From Campylobacterales bacterium (lineage in GTDB: Bacteria > Campylobacterota > Campylobacteria > Campylobacterales > JAADDG01), in the NCBI GenBank assembly GCA_027009865.1, contig JALVCR010000239.1, positions 1-8,309 of the forward strand: 8,309 nt of DNA, given 5' to 3'. Each line of letters opens with the position of its first letter. Positions within the stretch are counted from its first letter, which is position 1. Under the pieces are notes generated by a model. It was not told where the DNA came from. It saw only the letters and a list, made by a program, of their open reading frames with translations, and did not search any database. Below are positions 1-6,131 of the stretch, piece by piece. Made by a program: the position numbers and the translations under genes.

Positions 1-268
1 AAAATTCATAAACCAAATTAAAAAGTGAAATGTTGCTCAAAATAGGATGGTCGCAAGAGATATATAAAATTTCTTCATCTTTAAAATTTAACATTTTTGC
101 TAATTGTAACATTAGTGTGGTTTTGCTTACTCCTCTTGAACCGTAAATTCCTATAAATTTTGAGTTGCTTTCAATTATTTTATTGAATAAAAATCTTTTG
201 TAATTAATTTTTAATGAGTTTATTTTATTAATCGATATTTCCAATAAATCGTTTAATAGACTTTCCAT
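1..268 (-). CDS. P-loop ATPase, AAA_14/DUF4143-type (partial, N-terminus only)
   Basis: This is a minus-strand reading frame open from an ATG at 266-268 to the left edge of the window, 89 codons, so the C-terminus is missing. It begins MESLLNDLLEISINKINSL. A Walker A-like loop, GSRGVSKTT, lies at about residues 43-51, followed by TLMLQLAKML and a strand ILYISCDHPIL. This spacing matches the ATPases that act with or are fused to DUF4143 domains (typically GPRGVGKTTLL followed by LYxxxDDP). The sixth position of the P-loop is Ser rather than the usual Gly. An AAGG Shine-Dalgarno sequence lies 6 nt before the ATG and a good promoter lies further upstream. Members of this family are common accessory genes with poorly known roles, so I infer no specific function. 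The family call is reasonably sure; intactness cannot be judged. Confidence 0.7.
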   Translation of the reverse strand, partial: MESLLNDLLEISINKINSLKINYKRFLFNKIIESNSKFIGIYGSRGVSKTTLMLQLAKMLNFKDEEILYISCDHPILSNISLFNLVYEF

Positions 269-300
269 TTTCTGCCTTAAATAGTAAAGTTAACTAAACG

Positions 301-329
301 ATTACAAGGGAAAATAGTTTATTTGTCAA
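301..329 (-). promoter_or_regulatory. Sigma-70-like promoter for the AAA ATPase gene
   Basis: Read on the minus strand, TTGACA (324-329) is followed after exactly 17 nt by TGTAAT (301-306). Transcription would start near 294, giving a leader of about 25 nt before the ATG at 268, with AAGG in between. The -35 box is a consensus match, which is unusual in Campylobacterota, where -35 boxes are often weak. The promoter is predicted from spacing and sequence only. Confidence 0.55.
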
Positions 330-361
330 TACTATTATAAAAATGTTCTATTTTGACAAAT
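321..361. repeat. Inverted repeat, 9-bp arms
   Basis: ATTTGTCAA (321-329) and its exact reverse complement TTGACAAAT (353-361) are separated by 23 nt. The left arm, read leftward, contains the -35 box of the ATPase promoter. The right arm is an outward-facing copy with no good -10 or gene behind it. It could be an operator pair for the ATPase gene or chance in AT-rich DNA. Confidence 0.4.
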
Positions 362-390
362 TCTAATTTTTTATAAATTTGATAATTTAA

Positions 391-455
391 TTAATAGTGA
401 TAGAGAGCCTACTAAAGATTTAAAAGATTTACATTAAATTTTTTTAATAGTGATA
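391..455. repeat. 12-bp direct repeat flanking the toxin remnant's end
   Basis: TTAATAGTGATA occurs at 391-402 and again at 444-455. Read on the minus strand, both copies encode Tyr-His-Tyr-stop. In the copy at 444 this is the genuine tail of the decayed toxin. The outer copy could be a duplicated end or a trace of a second module; only the short match supports that. Confidence 0.4.
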
Positions 456-553
456 TCTGCATGAAATTATATAGAGTTTGTCATCTGCAATTTCATAAAC
501 TAATCTGTGTTTATCAGTAATCCTTTATAGACCAAGTTAAATATAAGTTTCAT
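444..553 (-). pseudogene. Decayed YoeB/Txe-type toxin (internal deletion, frameshift)
   Basis: The reading frame ending at the TAA (444-446) encodes 26 residues, RITDKHRLVYEIAD then DKLYIISCRYHY. This is the C-terminal end of YoeB/Txe ribosome-dependent mRNA interferases (E. coli YoeB ends RLVYAVTDDSLLIAACRYHY), including the terminal His-Tyr pair. Upstream in this frame is a TAA (525-527) preceded by Leu-Gly-Leu, so the family's G-L/F-W-S-R-R-I stretch has lost bases. The start survives separately: an ATG at 551-553 gives MKLIF, like YoeB's MKLIW, and overlaps the antitoxin stop as ATGA. Only about 110 bp remain where an intact gene needs roughly 255-270, so the middle, including catalytic Glu, is deleted and the two ends are out of frame. 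It cannot make active toxin; read from the ATG it gives only a 17-residue peptide. Confidence 0.82.
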
Positions 554-662
554 TCTATTAATTCTCTCTCAATGCCTTTGCCAGATCTTAACTCTTTTAG
601 AGATTCTAAAAGATGTTTTCGGTTAGCGGGGGAACTTAAAAGATAATAGGTATCATCTTTTT
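550..662 (-). pseudogene. YefM/Phd-type antitoxin, C-terminal remnant
   Basis: A minus-strand frame ending in TGA (550-552) encodes KDDTYYLLSSPANRKHLLES followed by LKELRSGKGIERELIE. This matches the C-terminal half of YefM-type antitoxins (E. coli: ETAYLLRSPANARRLMDSI, then a KSGKGTEKDIIE end), the segment that wraps the YoeB toxin. An in-frame stop at 661-663 and ligA coding sequence lie immediately upstream, so the N-terminal Phd/YefM DNA-binding half and its promoter are gone. The fragment starts inside the end of ligA in another frame: bases 636-660 serve both. No start codon or ribosome site of its own is visible, so it is treated as a pseudogene. The ATGA junction with the toxin start shows that the original operon order was antitoxin-toxin. 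Confidence 0.85.
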
Positions 663-2600
663 AAGCTCTTCTTCATCTATCAGTTTTACTCCAAGCTCTT
701 TTGCTTTCTCATACTTTTTGCCGGGATCTTTTCCGAAAATGACAAAATCTGTTTTTTTAGAGACGGTATTTGTAACTTTAGCTCCCATACTTTCCAAAAT
801 CTCTTTTAAACTGCTTCGAGGAATGCTTAAAGTTCCGGTGATTACTACTGTTTTTTGGGTAAAAGGAGAAGTTTTTATCTCCTCTTTTTTAGGCTCTTTT
901 GGCTTTATTATTTCAAGAAGTTTTAAAACTTTCTCTCTGTTTACTCTCATAAACTCTAAAAAGGAGTTTGCCATCTCCTCTCCAAACCCTTCTATTCTTA
1001 AAAGATCCTCTTTTGAGAGATCCAGGAATTTAAGCCCGTAATGAGAGCATATCTTTTTGCTTGCCACTTCTCCTATATGCTCTATTCCAAGAGCGTTTAC
1101 AAATCTCCAGCACTCTGTATGTTTTGATTTCTCTATCGCTTCTATTAAATTTTTTGCCTTTTTTTCTTTAAATCCTTCAAGTTTTAATAAATCTTCCTCT
1201 TTTAAATAATAAAGGTCTATCACGCTTTTTACAAGCCCTTTTTCGTAAAGAAGCTCTACTATTTTATTGCCAAGTCCCTCTATATTTAAACACTGCTTGC
1301 TTGCAAAATATATAATGGAATTTACAACTCTTGCCGGACACTCTAAATTTTGGCACTTTATCAATGCCCCCTCATCCAAAAGCTCGCTTTTGCAAACCGG
1401 ACAGTGTGTGGGGCGCTTTATTTTTTTTGCATCTTTTGGTCTAAACTCTTTTAAAACTTTTGTAATTTTGGGAATAACATCACCGCTTCTTATGATAATT
1501 ACTCTATCTCCGATTCTTACATCCATTCTCTCTATTTCATCGAAATTATGAAGCGTGGCTCTCTCTACCGTAACTCCCTCTATCTCTACCGGCTCTACCA
1601 CTGCTACCGGGGTTATGACTCCCGTTCTTCCAACTTGCAGTATTATATCTTTGATAACGGTGCTTTTCTCGATTGCCGGGAATTTGTAAGCTACCATCCA
1701 TCTTGGATATTTAACTGTATATCCTAAAATATCTTGAAGTTTTATATCATTTACTTTGACAACCATTCCATCCATCATAAAAGGGATTTCATCTCTTTTT
1801 TTAACCAATATTTTATACATCTCTTCTATCGGCTCTATATCTTTGCACACCTTTCTAAGGGGAGGGGATAAAAATCCCAAAGAGTAGATAAATTCCATTA
1901 TTTTATCAAGCTTGTTTAGATTCAAACTGTTAACTCCAACCCCCCAAGGCTGAAATACAAGCTTTCTTTTTGCCGTAATTGAGGGGTCAAGCTGCCTTAA
2001 ACTTCCCGCAGCGGCATTTCTTGGATTTGCAAAAGTTGGAAGATTTTCTTTTATTCTCTCTTCATTTAATTTCTCAAAATCATTTTTTCTTATAATTACT
2101 TCGCCTCTTATCTCTATTAGCTCTTTATAATCAATCGATAAGGGAATTGTCTGGATGGTTTTGGCGTTTAAAGTTACATCCTCTCCTATCTCTCCGTCTC
2201 CTCTTGTTATTGCCTGTTTTAAAAAACCATCTTCATAAATAAGATTCAAGCTTGCCCCGTCAAATTTGGGTTCGCAATAAAATTCGCATTTTCCGACATT
2301 CTTATAAACTCTCTCTATCCACTCTTTAAGCTCGTTTTCATTAAAGACATCCTCCATACTCCACATTTTTGAGAGATGTTTTGCTTTCTTAAACTCTTTT
2401 GCTACTCCAAAGCCTATTCTTTGAGTGGGGGAGTTTGGATCAATTAAATCGGGATGGGCTTTTTCAAACTCTTCTACTTCTTTGTATAGTCTGTCATACT
2501 CCTCATCAGTTACAAGGGGATTATCCTCCACATAATATGCGTAGGCATATTTTTTTAGAAGCTCTACTTTTTCTTTATACTCTTTTTCGCTTTTTATCAT
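636..2600 (-). CDS. ligA: NAD+-dependent DNA ligase LigA
   Basis: LigA seals nicks between Okazaki fragments and in repair, using NAD+ to form a ligase-AMP intermediate. At 654 aa the protein has the full bacterial length and all domains. Domain Ia has the NMN-binding YAYAYYVEDNPLVTDEEYD (residues 18-36). The adenylation domain has the catalytic Lys112 in EPKFDG. The OB-fold follows. A four-cysteine zinc finger is formed by C400, C403, C416 and C421. Helix-hairpin-helix repeats run from about 435 to 545, and a C-terminal BRCT domain from about 580 has TVVITGTL and a KKTDFVIFG segment. The ATG is preceded by AGGAAAG and lies 9 nt after the rhodanese stop, so it is probably the last gene of the operon. 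The final codons overlap the antitoxin remnant, so the extreme C-terminus (about IPIIF) may be recent; it lies beyond the BRCT core and should not affect activity. Confidence 0.97.
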   Translation of the reverse strand: MIKSEKEYKEKVELLKKYAYAYYVEDNPLVTDEEYDRLYKEVEEFEKAHPDLIDPNSPTQRIGFGVAKEFKKAKHLSKMWSMEDVFNENELKEWIERVYKNVGKCEFYCEPKFDGASLNLIYEDGFLKQAITRGDGEIGEDVTLNAKTIQTIPLSIDYKELIEIRGEVIIRKNDFEKLNEERIKENLPTFANPRNAAAGSLRQLDPSITAKRKLVFQPWGVGVNSLNLNKLDKIMEFIYSLGFLSPPLRKVCKDIEPIEEMYKILVKKRDEIPFMMDGMVVKVNDIKLQDILGYTVKYPRWMVAYKFPAIEKSTVIKDIILQVGRTGVITPVAVVEPVEIEGVTVERATLHNFDEIERMDVRIGDRVIIIRSGDVIPKITKVLKEFRPKDAKKIKRPTHCPVCKSELLDEGALIKCQNLECPARVVNSIIYFASKQCLNIEGLGNKIVELLYEKGLVKSVIDLYYLKEEDLLKLEGFKEKKAKNLIEAIEKSKHTECWRFVNALGIEHIGEVASKKICSHYGLKFLDLSKEDLLRIEGFGEEMANSFLEFMRVNREKVLKLLEIIKPKEPKKEEIKTSPFTQKTVVITGTLSIPRSSLKEILESMGAKVTNTVSKKTDFVIFGKDPGKKYEKAKELGVKLIDEEELKKMIPIIF

Positions 2601-2609
2601 CTTCTTTCC

Positions 2610-3359
2610 TTACATCATCACAGACATCGTTATTGGCAGATGCTCTTTTTCATACCCTTTCATGCCTTCTTTATAATATATTACGTTTTTATATCCAAAC
2701 TCATATATTTTCCAAGCCGCTTTAAAAGCGTTTTTATCTTTCGAGTCCCTTCCGAAAACTATAATTTTATAATTTTTATCATTTGGAAGCATTCCCTTCT
2801 TTTTATCCAAATCCTTAAAAGCTATCCACACAGAATAGGGGATTGTCGCTCTTAGATACTCATTTTTGCCTCTTACATCGACAAAAAAAGCGTTTGCGTC
2901 ATTTACTCCGCTTACTATATCTTTATTGATGCTCTCTTTGAAAAATTTCTTTTTCCATTCGGGCATTCCTCCAAGATATGTTTTTACATTTTTATATCCC
3001 TCTTTTATTAAGTCTCTTGCAAACATAGCGGCTAAACCACAAGAATATCCTCTGCAATATACTATTATCTTTTGGTTTTTATCTATTTTTAAATTCTTTA
3101 TATTTGAGTAGTTGTAATTAACAGCCGTTGGAATATGTCCGTTTTCATAATTGTTTTTGCCTCTTGAGTCTATAATGACTGTTTTGTCTTTTCCCTCTAT
3201 ATTGTTTAAAACCGCCTTTTTTACGCCCTCAAAATCGATTACATCTATATGATTTTTCTTTATGAAATTGATAATCTTTTTATTTGTAACCTCTTTTGGG
3301 ATATCTCCCGCCGTTAAGATGCAAAATCCTATCAAAATGGCAAACCAAATTTTTCTCAC
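2610..3359 (-). CDS. Secreted tandem-domain rhodanese-like sulfurtransferase
   Basis: This 249-residue protein starts at a GTG (3357-3359) with an excellent AAGGAG 5 nt upstream. The N-terminus (MRK, then a hydrophobic stretch to about residue 17, ILTAG) looks like a Sec signal peptide, so it probably acts in the periplasm. Two rhodanese folds follow. The first (about 40-140) has VIIDSRGKNNYENGHIPTAV and an active loop CRGYSCG with the likely catalytic Cys102, ending in TYLGGMPEW. The second (about 150-245) has the framework (FFVDVRGKNEY, GYKNVIYYKEGMKGYE), but at the loop Gly203 replaces the Cys (FGRDSKD), so it should be inactive. It presumably carries persulfide sulfur, but donor and acceptor cannot be named. 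It lies 15 nt after folP and 9 nt before ligA and is probably co-transcribed, with no obvious functional link. Confidence 0.85.
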   Translation of the reverse strand: MRKIWFAILIGFCILTAGDIPKEVTNKKIINFIKKNHIDVIDFEGVKKAVLNNIEGKDKTVIIDSRGKNNYENGHIPTAVNYNYSNIKNLKIDKNQKIIVYCRGYSCGLAAMFARDLIKEGYKNVKTYLGGMPEWKKKFFKESINKDIVSGVNDANAFFVDVRGKNEYLRATIPYSVWIAFKDLDKKKGMLPNDKNYKIIVFGRDSKDKNAFKAAWKIYEFGYKNVIYYKEGMKGYEKEHLPITMSVMM

Positions 3360-3374
3360 TTTATCTCCTTGATT

Positions 3375-4520
3375 TTATATTAAAGTTTCTTTTATAGCTT
3401 TATAAACCTCTATTGCCTGTTTATGCTCTTTTACATCGTGAACCCTGATAATGGAAGCTCCGTTTTGAATCGCTATTTGGTGTAAGATAAGAGTTGCCGG
3501 AAGCCTCTCTTCTACTTTTGAGGGATAGATTTTATCTATCATCGACTTTCGGCTTGCTCCAATTAAAAGCTCAAAACCAAATTTCTTAAAATGCTTTAGA
3601 TGCTTTAAAAGCATAATATTATCTTCAAGCCTCTTTCCAAAACCTATTCCGACATCCAAAACTATATCATCTATTCCAAAACTCAAAGCCTTCTCTATTC
3701 TCTTTTGGAAAAACTCTTCCACTTCTATTATCACATCTTCATAAAATGGATTTTTTTGCATATCTTTTGGAGTTCCCTTCATATGCATTAAAATTGTTTT
3801 TGCCTTGTAGGAAGCGGCTATTTTGGCAACTTTGTCGTTTGATAGGGCAGTTATGTCGTTTACTATTTTAAATCCTCTATCAAGCGCATAAACAAGGGAT
3901 TTTGGAGAGTAGCTATCAAGGCTAAATAGGGCTTTTTGATAAAGAGAGTTTTCATAGACTATATCGATAATTGGCTTAACTCTCTTAAACTCCTCCTTTT
4001 CTCCGGGATATTCGCTTCCGGGACGGCTTGAGACTCCTCCTATATCTATAATATCCGCCCCTTCCTCTATCATTGATAAAATTTTCTCTTTTGCGTTCTC
4101 TTTTGAAAATCTGCTTCCTTCATAGAAACTGTCTTCATTGGCGTTTAAGACGCCCATTATTTTTATCTCATGCTCTTTTTCTTTTAAAAACTTCTCTATC
4201 TCTTTTGAGAGATTTTTTAGTCCAAAGGGCTGGGATTTCTCCTTTTTTGCCAGAAGTTTAAGCTGTTTTAGATTGGCTATCAAAACGGCATCTACAGATT
4301 TTGGCCTGCAGGTTATCGTATCTTTTGATACGGCAAGTTCGGCGTTTATTGATAAAGCATCCTGTTTTAGGATATTGGCAGCCGGGGTTTTTAGATTTTT
4401 TATATAGAAAAGATAGATTTTTGTCTTATCTTTCATTATAGAGATTCCTGCTTTCGAACACTCTATCTTTTTAAAAAGCTTTTTTATGTCGATATCTGAA
4501 TTTATAAGCTTTATTTTCAT
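3375..4520 (-). CDS. folP: Dihydropteroate synthase, with N-terminal extension
   Basis: FolP condenses 6-hydroxymethyl-7,8-dihydropterin pyrophosphate with p-aminobenzoate in folate synthesis and is the sulfonamide target. The TIM-barrel domain occupies about residues 120-381. It shows IMGVLNANEDSF (usual NVTPDSF), GADIIDIGGVSSRPGS (usual GGESTRPGA), VNDITAL, LMHMKGTPKDMQ, DVGIGFGKRLEDN, GASRKSMI and the final IIRVHDV. The first roughly 118 residues are an extension absent from E. coli FolP (282 aa); H. pylori FolP is similarly long (about 380 aa), so it is a lineage trait, with unknown role. The PABA-side loop departs from consensus (Glu to Val, Thr to Ser in GGVSSRPG), which might affect sulfonamide binding. 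The ATG overlaps the holB stop as ATGA (4517-4520), implying translational coupling. Confidence 0.95.
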   Translation of the reverse strand: MKIKLINSDIDIKKLFKKIECSKAGISIMKDKTKIYLFYIKNLKTPAANILKQDALSINAELAVSKDTITCRPKSVDAVLIANLKQLKLLAKKEKSQPFGLKNLSKEIEKFLKEKEHEIKIMGVLNANEDSFYEGSRFSKENAKEKILSMIEEGADIIDIGGVSSRPGSEYPGEKEEFKRVKPIIDIVYENSLYQKALFSLDSYSPKSLVYALDRGFKIVNDITALSNDKVAKIAASYKAKTILMHMKGTPKDMQKNPFYEDVIIEVEEFFQKRIEKALSFGIDDIVLDVGIGFGKRLEDNIMLLKHLKHFKKFGFELLIGASRKSMIDKIYPSKVEERLPATLILHQIAIQNGASIIRVHDVKEHKQAIEVYKAIKETLI

Positions 4521-5125
4521 TTTTTCTCTCTTAAAAGAAGAGTTAAAAACAGATTTGCAAAAACATTTAAAGAGCGGGTATTTAAGTTTGTAAGCTCCAA
4601 AGCTTTTTGAAATCTCTCCATCTCTTTTTCATTTAAGGTTATATCATATTTTAAAAGAGCTTCGCTTAACATAGCCTCTATAATCTCTTTGCTCTCCTCC
4701 TTTTTTAAAAACCTGTTCTCTTTTAGAAATAGAAATATATCTTTTAAAGAGAGTCTGTTTAAATCGATATCCAAACTTTTTCTCTCTTTTTTTATATCCC
4801 ATTTTTGGATTGTCATTCTCGATCTGATTGTCGGCAAAAAGATTGTTTTTGAAGGGGCTACTAAGATAAAGATTATGTTTTTGGGAGGCTCTTCCAAAAT
4901 CTTTAAAAGAGCGTTTTGAGAATAAATATTGTAGTTTTTGGCTATTAGAATTATATATTTTGTCTCATCTTCTGCTATGTATGCCTCTCTTATCACCTCT
5001 TTTACGTTATCTACTTTAAACTCCTCTTCAAAAAAGAGTCTGTAATTTCTCTCTTCAAGAATCTGCAAAATCTTCTCTTTTGCATATTCCAAATCTTTGC
5101 ATATAATAATCTTAGAGGTTTCCAA
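4517..5125 (-). CDS. holB: DNA polymerase III delta-prime subunit, short form
   Basis: HolB is the stator subunit of the clamp loader that opens and loads the beta clamp. At 202 aa it covers only the N-terminal AAA+-like part; E. coli delta-prime has 334 aa. Family marks are YSQNALLKILEEPPKN (about 68-83), FILVAP and the LPTIRSRM segment (about 97-104), corresponding to the SRC motif with Met in place of Cys. There is no Walker A loop and no four-cysteine zinc module, so it should not hydrolyse ATP. H. pylori HolB is also short, so this is a lineage trait rather than a truncation. The start is a TTG (5123-5125) inside hobA, with GGAAG 6 nt upstream, overlapping hobA by 14 nt; no in-frame ATG lies near. 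Its stop overlaps the folP start. Confidence 0.88.
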   Translation of the reverse strand: METSKIIICKDLEYAKEKILQILEERNYRLFFEEEFKVDNVKEVIREAYIAEDETKYIILIAKNYNIYSQNALLKILEEPPKNIIFILVAPSKTIFLPTIRSRMTIQKWDIKKERKSLDIDLNRLSLKDIFLFLKENRFLKKEESKEIIEAMLSEALLKYDITLNEKEMERFQKALELTNLNTRSLNVFANLFLTLLLREKK

Positions 5126-5660
5126 GCTCTACTTCCGCAAACAAAATAGCGTCTATGCTCTTATCGAAAAGTCTTATTAATTGAATTAATTTGATATCTA
5201 AAAGCTCATCTTCGGGAAGATAGAAAGTGTTTGGCGTATCTTCGTCAAGCAGCCACATAAAACTGTTATCTTTTCTTTTTGCAAGCTGAGCTCTCATATT
5301 GTTGCTCTTTCCTATATAAAAGAAGGTATATCCGTTTGGAAAAGATAAAGAGAGCATATCCTCCAAACTCTCCATCTCCTCTCTTGTCTTTATCTTGTCC
5401 ACAAACGGAAATATCGTCCCAAGCGATAAAATCGGCAAAAAGGGACGATTGTTTTTTAGATTGTTTATATGAGAGAGAATATATCTTGCAAACCATTCCC
5501 TTTCTCTGTCGGTAATTAATAAAAATGTGTGATCGTTTAAGAGATCGTTTATGGCTCTTGCCGCAAGAGGGAGCCAGTCAAATCTCTTCTCCTCCATCCA
5601 GCTCATATGGGAGGGATCTTTTCTTATGGTCTCAAGAGTCCAGTTTGCGAAATCTTTCAT
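5112..5660 (-). CDS. hobA: HobA, DnaA-binding initiation protein
   Basis: HobA is the Campylobacterota counterpart of DiaA. In H. pylori it forms a tetramer that binds the N-terminal domain of DnaA and promotes orisome assembly at oriC. The 182 residues match the family's length (180 in H. pylori) and pattern: an N-terminal tryptophan-rich segment (FANWTLETIRKD), then WLPLAARAINDLLNDHTFLLITDREREWF, the core phrase WFARYILSHINNL, a middle strand YTFFYIGK, and a conserved end with FMWLLDEDTPN, LLDIKLIQLIRLFDKSIDAILF. The fold in H. pylori is SIS-like. The ATG lies 3 nt after the lysC stop and the 3' end overlaps holB by 14 nt, so initiation and clamp-loader proteins are made from adjacent coupled cistrons. 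This gene is the best taxonomic marker in the window. Confidence 0.93.
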   Translation of the reverse strand: MKDFANWTLETIRKDPSHMSWMEEKRFDWLPLAARAINDLLNDHTFLLITDREREWFARYILSHINNLKNNRPFLPILSLGTIFPFVDKIKTREEMESLEDMLSLSFPNGYTFFYIGKSNNMRAQLAKRKDNSFMWLLDEDTPNTFYLPEDELLDIKLIQLIRLFDKSIDAILFAEVELGNL

Positions 5661-5663
5661 TTT

Positions 5664-6131
5664 TTACTTATCTAATTCATACGCTTTGTGCAAAGCTCTT
5701 ACTGCCTGTTCGCTTTTGCTTTCGTCTATTATCATGGAGATTTTTATCTCGCTTGTGCTTATCATCTCTATATTGATATTCTCTTTTGCCATCGTTTCAA
5801 AAGCTTTGCTTGCAACTCCGCTGTGGGATTTCATTCCCACGCCGATTACTGAAACTTTTGCTATATTTTTGTCATATTCTAAATGATCTGCTGGATGCAT
5901 CTTCTCCATAATCTGTTTTGCTCTCTCAAGCTCGTTTTCAGGCACCGTAAATCCTAAGTTTGTCGTTCCATCATGTCCTACATTTTGAATTATCATATCC
6001 ACATTTATATTTTCGTCGGCTAATTTTTTAAAAATCGAGGCCGCTATTCCCGGTTTGTCTTTAACTCCTCTTAATGTGATTCTTGCTTGATTTTTATCAA
6101 GAGCTATTCCGCTTACTAGTGGTTTTTCCAT
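5664..6131 (-). other. Possible internally started aspartokinase beta polypeptide
   Basis: An in-frame ATG (6129-6131, Met246 of LysC) is preceded by GGAAGAGG with 5 nt spacing. The product would be 155 residues, the two ACT domains alone, beginning MEKPLVSGIALDKNQARITL. In Corynebacterium glutamicum the beta subunit made from an internal start begins MEEAVLTGVATDKSEAKV, aligning residue for residue. Many aspartokinases are homomeric and the purine-rich stretch also encodes Lys-Glu-Glu-Asp, so it may be coincidence. Confidence 0.4.

Noticed and set aside
353..385. A rightward promoter from TTGACA at 353-358
   Set aside because: TATAAA follows at only 14 nt, no rightward gene lies downstream, and transcription would run antisense into the toxin remnant and ligA.
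269..443. A rho-independent terminator for the ligA operon
   Set aside because: The region is nearly all A and T; no GC-rich stem followed by a T-run was found on the minus strand, so the operon end stays undefined.
2399..2725. Plus-strand open frames inside ligA, folP, hobA and lysC (for example 2399-2725, 4138-4407, 5551-5886)
   Set aside because: They are antisense to well-supported genes, lack family motifs and ribosome sites, and their hydrophobic look comes from the complement of Lys/Glu-rich codons.
5266..5496. Second minus-strand frame inside hobA
   Set aside because: It is a shifted-frame shadow of hobA, whose own frame matches the HobA family over its full length.
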